A stretch of DNA of 64,000 nucleotides from contig NZ_CP051684.1 in assembly GCF_012849375.1 (NCBI RefSeq), positions 124,001 through 188,000 of the forward strand, given 5' to 3'. How positions within the stretch are numbered: the stretch's first letter is position 1; the number at the start of each line of letters is the position of its first letter. Both the position numbers and the translations under genes were made by a program. Origin of the DNA: Duganella dendranthematis. Lineage in GTDB: Bacteria > Pseudomonadota > Gammaproteobacteria > Burkholderiales > Burkholderiaceae_D. The notes below the pieces were generated by a model. That model was given only the letters and a program-made list of their open reading frames with translations. It was not told the origin of the DNA and made no database searches. Positions 7,995 through 16,708 of this stretch are shown piece by piece.

Positions 7995-8711
7995 CTATTC
8001 AGCGGTGCTGGGACTCCAGAATGCCTGGCGCACGAAAGGCAGCGCCTGCAGCTGCGCGACCAGCAGATCCAGGTCATCGCCGTCCACCGACGTGCTGGCC
8101 AGCGTTGCCTCGATCTCCACTTCGTCATTGCCAAAGGGATGCAGATTAAGCGCGCGGGTCGGATAGTTGCCGCGCTCCAGCGCCTGCTCCAGCTGCGCCA
8201 TCACGGTTTTCTGATGCGGCCTTTCCGCGATGACGTAGACGATATTGGTTACCTCAACCGATTCGACATCAATCGGCTTGCGGTTGATCTGATTGACTAT
8301 CGGTCGCAGCAGCGTATTGGCGGCCAGCACAAACAGCGCGGCCAGCACCGCTTCGAGGATCAGATCGGCGCCTGCGGCAGCACCGACGCAGGCCGAACCC
8401 CACAGCGTCGCCGCCGTATTCAGCCCGCGGACGTTGCCGTCTTCCCGCATGATCGCGCCGGCGCCGAGAAAACCGATACCCGATACCACGTAGGCAATCA
8501 CATGCACCGCGCCCTCATGCCCTTGCAGGCGATTAGCCATATCGACAAACATCGCCGCACCGACCGCGACCAGCACATTGGTCCGCAGGCCAGCAGTGCG
8601 CTGCCGATACTGCCGCTCCAGCCCAATCACGCCGCCCAGCACAAACGCCACGCCGAGCGACACCAGCGTATCGAGCAACGAATCCAGATTGATATTGGCG
8701 ACCATCTGCAT
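7995..8711 (-). CDS. MgtC/SapB-family inner-membrane protein
   Basis: 238 residues. The N-terminal half has four to five hydrophobic helices and the conserved [19 protein letters not shown] signature of the MgtC family. The C-terminal part (about 145-238) is a soluble ACT-like domain, as in full-length MgtC. In pathogens MgtC limits F-type ATPase activity and aids growth at low magnesium; the role here is unknown. The gene sits next to the tRNA-Glu copy, at the left end of the AT-richer insert, but its own composition is closer to the core genome than that of the genes to its right. Confidence 0.88.
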   Translation of the reverse strand: MQMVANINLDSLLDTLVSLGVAFVLGGVIGLERQYRQRTAGLRTNVLVAVGAAMFVDMANRLQGHEGAVHVIAYVVSGIGFLGAGAIMREDGNVRGLNTAATLWGSACVGAAAGADLILEAVLAALFVLAANTLLRPIVNQINRKPIDVESVEVTNIVYVIAERPHQKTVMAQLEQALERGNYPTRALNLHPFGNDEVEIEATLASTSVDGDDLDLLVAQLQALPFVRQAFWSPSTAE

Positions 8712-9362
8712 GATGAAGACTCTACGCCGACTAAGAGCCGACAGCGAAAAGAATCCACATTACTTTGCCAAGATGACGGGAACATGACGTCGCTGAATTG
8801 GCCGTTCTACGGAGTTCCCAGTTTAATGGGAGCGCAATATTTCGCAACCACAGCATCAAGGCATAGAAGCGCATCTGGCCCACGTAGAGAAATATTCTTT
8901 AACCTAATGGTCACGACCGGCCGCTTACGCCCCATTGCGGACACTTGCTGAGAGGTGTGTTCATGCCATGCCGGACGGACTTATTCCAAGCGCGCGCCCC
9001 AAATTTGGCGAGCCTAAAATATTAGTTAGGATACCAAAGGATTTCGAATTATCGGAAAATAGGCCCCGTGCATGACGCCGATGATGCCCATGGGGCGCAG
9101 GCGCGATCCCCCGAGGCCGGATCTTGGCGCGGCTTGCGCGACTTCGGCGCCCAGCGCCGCAAAGTCCACATGGGCTCCAGCAGTCGCAGTACATCGCCAA
9201 AGCTTGTTCAGCTTCGCTTCGCGCTCCTGGTCTGCAAACAAGCTGGTTTTGATCATCGGAAGGTCACCTCGAAAACCCTACTTCAACAGATTGACGTTGT
9301 ACCTTATTGATTCCTATAGTTCCCAATTTGCGGAAATGAGGTTATTCGAGGTCCCCAGAGTA
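8712..9362. other. Gene-poor stretch in the tRNA-flanked insert
   Basis: About 650 bases without a convincing intact gene. The only recognisable content is the decayed transposase N-terminus at about 9110-9256. The short frames here are not supported by ribosome sites or family resemblance. Base composition is mixed and falls towards the right, where the HEPN gene begins. Confidence 0.6.
9110..9256 (-). pseudogene. Remnant of an IS5-family transposase N-terminus
   Basis: Reading from 9256, the sequence MIKTSLFADQEREAKLNKL and, further on, HVDFAALGAEVAQAAPR match the usual start of IS5-type transposases. The nine codons between them only make sense in another frame (GDVLRLLEP), so a one-base insertion and a one-base deletion flank them. 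Nothing resembling the rest of the transposase follows, and no terminal repeats were found. It marks an old insertion event in this region. Confidence 0.6.
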
Positions 9363-10199
9363 CTACTTTTCAACAGCCTCCACCTTTGGTTCGTTTGCCT
9401 CAGGAATACACAAAGTTACCTCATACACAGTGGCTAATTCGGCCATAGATCGGGACAAAACCCGAAGGAAACTAATGTACTCCCGCAGTGATTCCACGGA
9501 CGGCCAATCGAATTCGCCGGAAGGATGAGCGATTCGATTTCGCAAATCCATAAGATCATTGAGTTTGCGCTTTGCATTGGCTTCAACCTTCGCTGAGTCA
9601 GCCTCTTGAAAAAAGGCTTTTAGGGCAACTTGCGCTGAAACCTGTGCCCATATATTTGAGGCACCAATTCTTCCAAACAAGTCTGCCAACACATCCGCAC
9701 GCATGTTCGACTCTGTCACGGAAAGACATTCATGATTTATTCGCTCGACTGCTGCATTAACAGCAAGATTGGAGGCAAGTGTAGTTACAAAAGTCCGGAC
9801 GCCATTTTCGGCATGTCCGTACTTGCGCGGCTCAGAGATAACTTTCGCGGTGAATAGAGGAAGGTTCTCGCGCATTTTCTTAGGAAGACGAGCAAAACGT
9901 CCGGCTTTTGCTACTAGTCGCTGACAAAGATCTTCAAAAAGTACGCGAGTCATAGACTCAAAACGGCCACAGGCATAAAGGATTAAAGTTCCGCTGGCTA
10001 AAGGTAAGTTTCCATGAATCCGTTTGGCACCTTCATGAACCATTTTGGCCTCTATCCCAAATGGTTCAGTTAATAATGGATCATCTTCGCTAGGTAAATA
10101 GGCTGTAAACTTTCGAATTACTTCGATGAAATCTAGCTGCGCGGATACTTTATCTAAGTCACCTTCGAAGTCTTTAATGATTGGATCCATAGCGTTCAT
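9363..10199 (-). CDS. HEPN-domain protein (MAE_28990/MAE_18760-like), putative RNase
   Basis: 278 residues, all-helical, no signal peptide. The C-terminal part carries the HEPN signature R-x4-H: R220 to H225 in LRNRIAHPSGEFDW, the motif that forms the RNase site in HEPN toxins and effectors. The N-terminal half matches my recollection of the MAE_28990/MAE_18760 HEPN type, which is often encoded beside DUF262 proteins. Its start overlaps the stop of the DUF262 gene by four bases (ATGA), so the two are translationally coupled. Clearly AT-richer than the flanking core genes, which suggests horizontal acquisition. Probable role: effector of a two-gene defence or toxin-like module (inference). Confidence 0.8.
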   Translation of the reverse strand: MNAMDPIIKDFEGDLDKVSAQLDFIEVIRKFTAYLPSEDDPLLTEPFGIEAKMVHEGAKRIHGNLPLASGTLILYACGRFESMTRVLFEDLCQRLVAKAGRFARLPKKMRENLPLFTAKVISEPRKYGHAENGVRTFVTTLASNLAVNAAVERINHECLSVTESNMRADVLADLFGRIGASNIWAQVSAQVALKAFFQEADSAKVEANAKRKLNDLMDLRNRIAHPSGEFDWPSVESLREYISFLRVLSRSMAELATVYEVTLCIPEANEPKVEAVEK

Positions 10200-11383
10200 C
10201 CGACCAAGATAGTTGTAGCGAGTGCGACGCGCTCTTTAATGGCCTCCAAAGTGTTACCTCGCCCGACGAGTATTTCATATTTCTCTGGCTCTGCGAGTGC
10301 GGCGGCTAGCCGTTCCTTAATCGCAACAGAATCGATATCGAGATCTATCATTGGGTTAGCGTTGGCAGCAACCAAAATCGCATCATACAGCGGACGGCTG
10401 GGCCGGCCATCTGGGAGTAGATGGAAGTGAGAACTAAGAGCACGCGTTATCCGCAGAAGTGTGCCAAGGAAGTCTGACTTTAACAGATCAACTTGGCTCA
10501 CCGTTAAGGTGCTGTACCGTTCCATTGTCCGATCAAAAATCTGTCGTAGTGAACCCTTTGTCTTTCCTGCGACAGCATCCCTAATGCCAAAGAAACGCAG
10601 AACTAATTCACAGTCCATCATTGATCGATATAAGGTATTTCGCAGTAACTCTGTCGCTGGTTGCTCGTCTTCTTTCGGAGTACGCTTGGGAATTTTCCAC
10701 AGGTCGCAGAAAAGCTCTTCTCGCGACAACTCATGAAGCGCGGTATTAAATATTCCGGGGTATAGTGCATTCCGTAGCTCTTGGGGATTCAGTTTAATAC
10801 CACCAGTATTCAATCGTCGAAATAGGACAAGTCGAATATCTACAGAGTCTTCGGATCGTGACGTTTCAGCGAGTAAAACAACTGCATTTAACGTACGTCG
10901 AAGTAATCCGCGTTGGACTGTCCCGGGTAGATCAGTAAAACGTTTGCCTTGAAGCTCTGGCCAGAACTCAAGCCCGGTTAGCGGGTATTTATTGTCCAAA
11001 AATTCCGAAATGGCCTCTAATCGTTGGCGTCCATCCATTATCTCGTACTGGTTGTAATCCTTCTCAAACAGAAATAATGGAGGAACTGGAATATTCATCA
11101 AAAATGATTCAATAAGCAGAGATTTTTTTCGTCTATCCCACCGAGCGCGCCGCTGGTAACCTGGGGCAATATTAATGTACGATTTGTCTTTAATCGATGC
11201 AACAAGTGTATGGAGAGTAAAATCGAGACTAGTTCGAACAATGCGGATTTGTGTATCTGCATATTTTTGAGAAAGCTCTTCGTCGCTAAGAACAGCTTCT
11301 GGCCCGTCAGCCTCCTCAGCCTCAAACCAATCCTCAATATCGTTATCGGAAAGTGAATTAACAGTCAGCTCGCTTTGGGTCAT
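10196..11383 (-). CDS. DUF262 (ParB/GmrS-like) protein
   Basis: 395 residues from the ATG at 11383, which has AAGG upstream; an in-frame ATG at 11443 is less likely. The N-terminal DUF262 domain (about 50-250) contains GYQRRARWDRRKKSLLIES and the DGRQR motif at about 117-121, equivalent to the DGQQR nucleotide-binding/hydrolysis motif of GmrS- and ParB/sulfiredoxin-like proteins. The C-terminal part is helical and lacks a recognisable HNH (DUF1524) domain, so the nuclease function may be supplied by the coupled HEPN protein downstream. AT-rich relative to the core. Likely the sensor or NTPase half of a phage-defence module (inference from related families). Confidence 0.85.
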   Translation of the reverse strand: MTQSELTVNSLSDNDIEDWFEAEEADGPEAVLSDEELSQKYADTQIRIVRTSLDFTLHTLVASIKDKSYINIAPGYQRRARWDRRKKSLLIESFLMNIPVPPLFLFEKDYNQYEIMDGRQRLEAISEFLDNKYPLTGLEFWPELQGKRFTDLPGTVQRGLLRRTLNAVVLLAETSRSEDSVDIRLVLFRRLNTGGIKLNPQELRNALYPGIFNTALHELSREELFCDLWKIPKRTPKEDEQPATELLRNTLYRSMMDCELVLRFFGIRDAVAGKTKGSLRQIFDRTMERYSTLTVSQVDLLKSDFLGTLLRITRALSSHFHLLPDGRPSRPLYDAILVAANANPMIDLDIDSVAIKERLAAALAEPEKYEILVGRGNTLEAIKERVALATTILVG

Positions 11384-11621
11384 TCTATACCTTGGATTTT
11401 TAAATGTAAGTGGCGCCAAGTGGCGTAAATTAGGACAATTCAAATTTAAAATGCGTTATTTTATTGATGACACGCTAAAGCATTGAGTAAATGGGCAAAG
11501 GAGTACCACCAGGGCGTCTACGGTCCAGCCACTTGTACTTGGTCGCTCAACCATATAGTCAAACTTAAGGTATCTGGCTGCTCCTGGCCGATTTCGGTTG
11601 CTGCCTTGCAGCCTTCCTGGT

Positions 11622-11912
11622 TCAACAATCGAGTCCTTTGCACTTGCCGACCAACCCAACATCAAGAACAGCACCTGCATCTTGGACAGCACCCATGGTC
11701 ATTTCAACCTGCTTGTATGGAACATCTTTCTCTAGCACCAAATGAATAGTTGCGCCCCTCTTCGATACCAGGGCCGCTGCGAGGTCTGTTCTGGAAGTAT
11801 AAGTATTGCCTTCGAAATTAGCCCCTGACTTGGAAATAGAGATGTCAGCCACGTTGCCTTGGGTGGCACAACCAGAAATCACCAGCGATAAAAGTAAAAT
11901 GAGATTTTTCAT
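11622..11912 (-). CDS. Small lipoprotein with an ExbD/TolR-like domain
   Basis: 96 residues from the ATG at 11912. The N-terminus MKNLILLLSLVISGC is a lipoprotein signal with the lipobox ISGC. The rest resembles the periplasmic domain of ExbD/TolR: a strand, then IHLVLEKDVPYKQV-x10-DAGA-x4-VGLVGK, matching the VPYxxV...AGxxxVGLV pattern of that family. It lacks the ExbD transmembrane helix and its Asp; the lipid anchor would hold it to a membrane instead. No exbB or tonB gene lies nearby. Lies in the tRNA-flanked insert, downstream of the YunG-like gene on the same strand. Confidence 0.7.
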   Translation of the reverse strand: MKNLILLLSLVISGCATQGNVADISISKSGANFEGNTYTSRTDLAAALVSKRGATIHLVLEKDVPYKQVEMTMGAVQDAGAVLDVGLVGKCKGLDC

Positions 11913-11934
11913 CCTGTACCTTGCCGATTGAGAC

Positions 11935-12330
11935 CTAAGCTTGCAGGTAGTCATCAACCCGCTTTAACAGCAATGCACAGCGCAATCGGGTCGCTTCACT
12001 ATCATTCAATTCTTGACGCTCGAGGACTGCGAATTCTCGAACGATGGAACCAGCCGGAAACTGCTGCCAGCTTAGATCAATGTGATACCAATCGTCGCCA
12101 ACGCGGAGCCCATTCCAGAAATGGACCTCTAGCGATTTTCCAGTCCACACCTTTCCCTTGATGATTTCTGTCTCGGGATAGTAATGCTGCACGGTCCACG
12201 ACGTTGGATAGCATTGGCCGAGGGCCGGATTTCCTATTTCTGCCACTCCCAGATAAGCGGTTTGCCTATCCCAGGAAGCAGCGAGTGCATCCCGAAGGCG
12301 AAGCATGAAGTCGTGGGGGCGGCGCTCCAT
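11935..12330 (-). CDS. YunG-family protein
   Basis: About 131 residues if started at the ATG at 12330; an upstream ATG at 12354 would overlap the preceding gene. The pattern ASWDRQTAY...NPALGQCYPTSWTVQHYYPETEI and the later HFWNGL...D(L)SWQQF is that of the YunG family, small cytoplasmic proteins of unknown function with a conserved Cys-Gln pair (GQC) and a conserved His-x-Trp-Asn. No catalytic role has been established to my knowledge. It follows the small membrane protein gene directly (five bases or less) and is likely cotranscribed with it. Confidence 0.75.
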   Translation of the reverse strand: MERRPHDFMLRLRDALAASWDRQTAYLGVAEIGNPALGQCYPTSWTVQHYYPETEIIKGKVWTGKSLEVHFWNGLRVGDDWYHIDLSWQQFPAGSIVREFAVLERQELNDSEATRLRCALLLKRVDDYLQA

Positions 12331-12334
12331 TGTT

Positions 12335-12694
12335 CTACGCGATGAAGGCGCCAATCAGGCCACCAATAACACATGCAACAAAGAGGAGGCAGAAATAACC
12401 AAGCACACGCCCCACTGCACGCATGCGGAATCCAGATTCATTGCTTTGCACTACGTACAGCGGAATTGCCAACGGGGCGATGGCGATCACGCCTACGCTT
12501 AACCAAAATGTGCGCTTGAATCCTTTTTGGATACTGTCTATCCGATACCAACTGAATATGACGATGCTGGCAATCAGTCCTGAAACCAAAGGCCACCACG
12601 AAGGCTCCGGCGTATGACGAGCAGCAAAAATTCCACTCACCACACCTAAAAAAACAAACCACACAAGCAGGGAAATTTCGATTTTTCTTTTCAT
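12335..12694 (-). CDS. Small four-helix membrane protein
   Basis: 119 residues. Four hydrophobic segments at about 8-24, 33-50, 63-82 and 98-118, with a positively charged N-terminus (MKRK), indicate an inner-membrane protein. I recognise no family. It is the first gene of the insert on the array side and overlaps or abuts the YunG-like gene. AT-richer than core genes. Confidence 0.65.
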   Translation of the reverse strand: MKRKIEISLLVWFVFLGVVSGIFAARHTPEPSWWPLVSGLIASIVIFSWYRIDSIQKGFKRTFWLSVGVIAIAPLAIPLYVVQSNESGFRMRAVGRVLGYFCLLFVACVIGGLIGAFIA

Positions 12695-12793
12695 GGCAAC
12701 AGCCTACCATGTTGCAATCAAGAAAAAATGCACAAATTGTCACACAGATGGCGACAAGCAAGCAGAAGGAAGGATGTTTGGTGGGCCTAGAAA

Positions 12794-12825
12794 ACAAAAA
12801 AGCCGCTCTAAGCGGCTTCATCATT
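12794..12825 (-). terminator. Terminator of the tRNA Ala/Glu array
   Basis: On the minus strand, GCCGCT TAG AGCGGC followed by TTTTTTG directly after the tRNA-Glu gene at 12828. It ends the transcript of the six-gene tRNA array. Confidence 0.85.
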
Positions 12826-12827
12826 TT

Positions 12828-12903
12828 TGGCGTCCCCAGGGGGATTCGAACCCCCGTACTCACCGTGAAAGGGTGATGTCCTAGGCCTCTAGACGATGGG
12901 GAC
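12828..12903 (-). tRNA. tRNA-Glu (TTC)
   Basis: 76-base cloverleaf with encoded CCA, anticodon TTC. It is the last gene of the alternating array and is followed by the terminator at 12794-12825. Together with the identical copy at 7817-7892 it brackets the insert. Confidence 0.97.
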
Positions 12904-12937
12904 CTTGGAACTACGGCTTACTATCATCTCCGTGCGT

Positions 12938-13013
<76 letters not shown>

Positions 13014-13057
13014 TGGCACAGAAACTATTGACTACTACCGACCAGCCTTGGCGAAGC

Positions 13058-13133
13058 TGGCGTCCCCAGGGGGATTCGAACCCCCGTACTCACCGTGAAA
13101 GGGTGATGTCCTAGGCCTCTAGACGATGGGGAC
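13058..13133 (-). tRNA. tRNA-Glu (TTC)
   Basis: Identical to the copies at 12828 and 13287. The spacer on its 3' side contains the short inverted repeat CCAGC...GCTGG that is also found beside the next copy. Confidence 0.97.
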
Positions 13134-13169
13134 CTCGGAACTACGGCACTACGATCATCCTCTGTGCGG

Positions 13170-13245
<76 letters not shown>

Positions 13246-13286
13246 TCTGGCACAGATTATTTACTACTCACCAGCCTTGGCGAAGC

Positions 13287-13362
13287 TGGCGTCCCCAGGG
13301 GGATTCGAACCCCCGTACTCACCGTGAAAGGGTGATGTCCTAGGCCTCTAGACGATGGGGAC
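13287..13362 (-). tRNA. tRNA-Glu (TTC)
   Basis: Third tRNA-Glu of the alternating array, identical to its neighbours, encoded CCA. Confidence 0.97.
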
Positions 13363-13397
13363 CTTGGCACTACTACGGTACTACAACCTCTGCAAAC

Positions 13398-13473
<76 letters not shown>

Positions 13474-13491
13474 GTTTGCGCGAGAGACAAG

Positions 13492-13519
13492 AGTATAGCA
13501 GAGGCGCCGTATTATGCAA
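13492..13519 (-). promoter_or_regulatory. Promoter of the tRNA array
   Basis: On the minus strand: -35 TTGCAT (13514-13519), a 16-base spacer and -10 TATACT (13492-13497), about 18 bases upstream of the first tRNA-Ala. It lies between the gltX stop and the array, so the tRNAs need not depend on gltX transcription. Confidence 0.7.
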
Positions 13520-13558
13520 ATACCCTTTTGCAACTTTGCCCCTGCTTCAATGAATTAA

Positions 13559-14968
13559 TTAAATGAACTTTGCCAGGCGCGCGACAACCGCATCGCGGCC
13601 GAAGATTTCCAGTACCGCGTCAATCGCCGGCGTCTGCAACTGGCCGGTAATAAAGAGGCGCAACGGCATCGCGATCTGCGGCATCTTCAAACCATGCGCA
13701 GCCAGCACTTCCTTGATCATCGCGGCGATCGCCGCCTTGTTCCACTCGACCGTTTTGCAACGTTCGGCGAAGTCGGCCAGCGCTGGTTTGATGGCGTCGG
13801 TGACGTGCTGAGTCAGCAGCGCAGCGTCCGGCTGCGGCTCGCGGTAGAACAGCATGGCGGCGTCGGCCAGTTCGTTGACGGTATTGGTGCGCTCCTTCAG
13901 CAGCCCCAGCACCACGGCCAGCGACGGCGCGCCTTCCAGCACGGCGCCGTTGGCCAGCATGCGCGGCTTGGCCAGCTCGGCCAGACGCTCGTTGTCGGCC
14001 TGCTTAATATAGTGGTTGTTCAGCCAGTTCAGTTTTTCGATGTTGAACTGCGCCGCCGAGTTGGACAGGTGCGAACCGTCGAACCAGCCGCACACCTGCT
14101 CCATCGAGAACACTTCCTCGTCGCCGTGGCTCCAGCCCAGGCGCGCCAGGTAGTTCAGGATGGCTTCCGGCAGATAGCCTTCGGCCGGGTATTGCATGAC
14201 GTTGACCGCGTCTTTGCGCTTGGACATCTTGGCGCCGTCCGAACCCAGAATCATCGGCAGGTGGCCGTACTCCGGCAGCGGCGCACCGATGGCGCGCAGG
14301 ATGTTGATCTGGCGTGGCGTGTTGTTGACGTGGTCGTCGCCGCGCAGCACGTGGCTAATTTCCATATCCAGGTCGTCGATGGCGACGCAGAAGTTATAGG
14401 TCGGCGTGCCGTCGGTGCGGGCAATGACCAGATCGTCCAGCTCTTTATTGCCGATGGTGATGGTACCTTTGACGAAATCGTTCCAGGTCACTTCGCCGTC
14501 CAGCGGGTTCTTGAAGCGGACCACCGGTTTGCGGCCTTCCGGAATCGCCGGCAGGGTCTTGCCCGGCTCTGGACGCCAGGTGCCGTCGTAGCGCGGCTTC
14601 TGGCCAGCGGCGGTGGCGCGGTCGCGCATCGCCTGCACTTCTTCCGGCGACGAGTAGCAGTGGTAGGCGGTGCCGGCTTCCAGCATCTGGCCCACCACTT
14701 CGCGGTAGCGGTCCATGCGCTGCATCTGGTAGAACGGACCTTCGTCGTGATTCAGACCCAGCCACGCCATGCCTTCGATAATCGCTTGCACGGCTTCCGG
14801 GGTCGAGCGTTCCAGATCGGTGTCTTCGATACGCAGCACGAAGGTGCCGCCGAAGTGACGGGCGAAGGCCCACGAATACAGCGCCGTGCGGGCGCCGCCG
14901 AGGTGGAGGTAGCCGGTCGGGCTGGGTGCGAAACGGGTACGGACTGGCTTGGCTGGTGCGTTGGTCAT
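13559..14968 (-). CDS. gltX: Glutamate--tRNA ligase
   Basis: Charges tRNA-Glu with glutamate using ATP. 469 residues, normal for a bacterial discriminating-type GluRS. The class I signatures are present: HLGG at 22-25 (HIGH equivalent) and KMSKR at 247-251, with the [18 protein letters not shown] region and a C-terminal helical anticodon-binding domain. The gene points into the array of its own substrate tRNAs, which start about 85 bases downstream with their own promoter. Function certain. Confidence 0.98.
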   Translation of the reverse strand: MTNAPAKPVRTRFAPSPTGYLHLGGARTALYSWAFARHFGGTFVLRIEDTDLERSTPEAVQAIIEGMAWLGLNHDEGPFYQMQRMDRYREVVGQMLEAGTAYHCYSSPEEVQAMRDRATAAGQKPRYDGTWRPEPGKTLPAIPEGRKPVVRFKNPLDGEVTWNDFVKGTITIGNKELDDLVIARTDGTPTYNFCVAIDDLDMEISHVLRGDDHVNNTPRQINILRAIGAPLPEYGHLPMILGSDGAKMSKRKDAVNVMQYPAEGYLPEAILNYLARLGWSHGDEEVFSMEQVCGWFDGSHLSNSAAQFNIEKLNWLNNHYIKQADNERLAELAKPRMLANGAVLEGAPSLAVVLGLLKERTNTVNELADAAMLFYREPQPDAALLTQHVTDAIKPALADFAERCKTVEWNKAAIAAMIKEVLAAHGLKMPQIAMPLRLFITGQLQTPAIDAVLEIFGRDAVVARLAKFI

Positions 14969-14998
14969 CGGAGTGAAAGCTGAGATATATAAAGAATG

Positions 14999-15406
14999 CT
15001 ATTTTACCGCGTCGGCGAGGGCTTGGCGCTCAAAGCTGGCGCGGTACTTCTCGTGGGCGTCGGCACGGGTGTTCATTTCGAACAGCAGGCCGCCGGGCGC
15101 CTCGCAGAAGAAGCGTGAGCCGCGCTCGTGCTGAAACATCCCGGTCTTCATCGTGACGCCCTGCGCCAGCAAGTGCTGGTACAGCTCGCTGACCGCGTCC
15201 ACCGACGGCAGCTCGAAGCCGAGGTGGAAGTTGTGCGGCCACACCACGGTATGGTCTTTGGCCTCGATAACGATGTCGAAACCGGCGCGCTTGAGCATTG
15301 CCGCCGCCGGGCTGATGAATTCCAGCGAGCAGCCGAGGTGCTGCACAAAGAAGTTGGCGGTGGCTTTAACGTCGCTGGATGGAAAGCTGAGGTGATTGAA
15401 TTTCAT
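14999..15406 (-). CDS. VOC-family (glyoxalase-like) protein
   Basis: 135 residues forming the paired beta-alpha-beta-beta-beta units of the vicinal-oxygen-chelate fold. MKFNHLSFPSSDVKATANFF and FCEAPGGLLFEMN are typical first and last strands, with His5 and the final Glu as likely metal ligands. The substrate could be a glyoxalase-type thiohemiacetal or another small molecule; sequence alone does not decide. It lies 30 bases upstream of gltX on the same strand. Confidence 0.85.
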   Translation of the reverse strand: MKFNHLSFPSSDVKATANFFVQHLGCSLEFISPAAAMLKRAGFDIVIEAKDHTVVWPHNFHLGFELPSVDAVSELYQHLLAQGVTMKTGMFQHERGSRFFCEAPGGLLFEMNTRADAHEKYRASFERQALADAVK

Positions 15407-15532
15407 GGTCTGACTCCTGTTGGTGAAGCCATCAGAATACGACCCGGACGTCCTGCCCTCAACTCGCTTTCCGCTCGCAGAAAAGGCTTTTCCGTCAACG
15501 ACTTAACGCCGCCGCAAACGAATTACTCGCTT

Positions 15533-16648
15533 TTACCAGCCGCTGAAGCGCGGCCACACCGGCCAATCGCCGCCGTCTTGTGGAATAACGTGGTACTGCC
15601 CATGCTGCGCGCCGGTGGCGCAAGCGTGATTCGGCAGCACGCGCAGGCTGCTGCCAACCGGGAAGCGCTGGACGATGTCCACGCCCGCTTCGCCGCGCCA
15701 TTGCAGTACGCCGTGCTCCTGGTTGGCCTTGCCGAAGCCGAGGTCAGGAAGCGGCTGGCCCTCGGCATCGCACACCACGCCGTAGCCGTGCTCCTGATGG
15801 CCAAGGTCGCGGCTCATCGCCATCCAGCCACCATCGGTGATGACCCAGCCCTGCGCCGGCTGGTGACCAATCACGGTGCACAGCACGCTGATGGCGATCT
15901 CGTCCTGCGTGCACACACCCACGTCGGCCATCACCATATCGAAGAACACGTAGACGCCGGCGCGCACTTCCGTCACGCCCTCCAAATGGCGCGCGCTCAG
16001 GGCGGTAGGCGTGGAGCCGACGCTGACCACTTCGCACGTATGGCCAGCGCCGCGCAGCAGCATGGCGGCCGCCACGCAACGCGAACGTTCCTGCTCCGCT
16101 ATCGCTTCCAGCGCTTCCGGCGTGTTCAGGTCGTAGGAGGCGCCAGCATGCGTCATCACGCCCTTGAGGCGGGCGCCGCCATGCAATGCGGCGGCGATGT
16201 CCAGCAGTACCGGATCGGCAGGCTTGACGCCGGAGCGGTGGCCGTCGGTATCGATTTCAATCAGCACCTCATAGCTCAGCCCGTGTTCGGCGCCGTGGCG
16301 GGCCACCTGCTGCGCCATCGCAACCGATTCCACCAGCAGCATCAGGCGCAGCCCGGCGCGGATCAGCCTCAGCGCGTGGTCCAGCTTGTTTGGCACGATG
16401 CCGACTGCATACAGAATATCCTCCACACCCGCGCGGAAGAACTCTTCCGCCTCCTTCAAGGTCGAAACGGTGATGCCATGCGCGCCGGCGGCGATCTGGC
16501 GGCGCACCACTTCCAGGCATTTGCTGGTCTTCACATGCGGGCGGAAAGACACGCCCAGCAGGTCCATGCGATTCTGCATGCGTTCGATATTGTTCTGCAT
16601 GCGGCGCTCGTCCAACAACAGGACTGGGGTTTCCAGGATGTTTTGCAT
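15533..16648 (-). CDS. PLP enzyme of the D-threonine aldolase / D-serine dehydratase-like family
   Basis: 371 residues from the ATG at 16648, which has AAGGAG seven bases upstream; the frame opens at 16726 but overlaps the divergent gene. An N-terminal alanine-racemase-type barrel carries the PLP lysine K40 (RPHVKTSKC). A C-terminal beta domain has the metal-ligand motif PNHAC (H341, C343). The family includes D-threonine aldolase, 3-hydroxyaspartate dehydratase/aldolase (BhcC-type) and eukaryotic-type D-serine dehydratase, so the product is a D- or beta-hydroxy-amino-acid lyase. It is divergent from an ornithine-cyclodeaminase-family gene, with 60 bases between the starts, suggesting a shared pathway. 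Confidence 0.85.
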   Translation of the reverse strand: MQNILETPVLLLDERRMQNNIERMQNRMDLLGVSFRPHVKTSKCLEVVRRQIAAGAHGITVSTLKEAEEFFRAGVEDILYAVGIVPNKLDHALRLIRAGLRLMLLVESVAMAQQVARHGAEHGLSYEVLIEIDTDGHRSGVKPADPVLLDIAAALHGGARLKGVMTHAGASYDLNTPEALEAIAEQERSRCVAAAMLLRGAGHTCEVVSVGSTPTALSARHLEGVTEVRAGVYVFFDMVMADVGVCTQDEIAISVLCTVIGHQPAQGWVITDGGWMAMSRDLGHQEHGYGVVCDAEGQPLPDLGFGKANQEHGVLQWRGEAGVDIVQRFPVGSSLRVLPNHACATGAQHGQYHVIPQDGGDWPVWPRFSGW

Positions 16649-16708
16649 GACCAACTCCTTATTTGCGATAAAATACATTCTATCCAATTTTAGACAAATT
16701 AGCCAATC

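Noticed and set aside
8880..8960. A conserved-looking fragment (gaccggccgct...attgcggac)
   Set aside because: It has a familiar look of degraded repeated sequence, but no open frame or boundaries could be defined.
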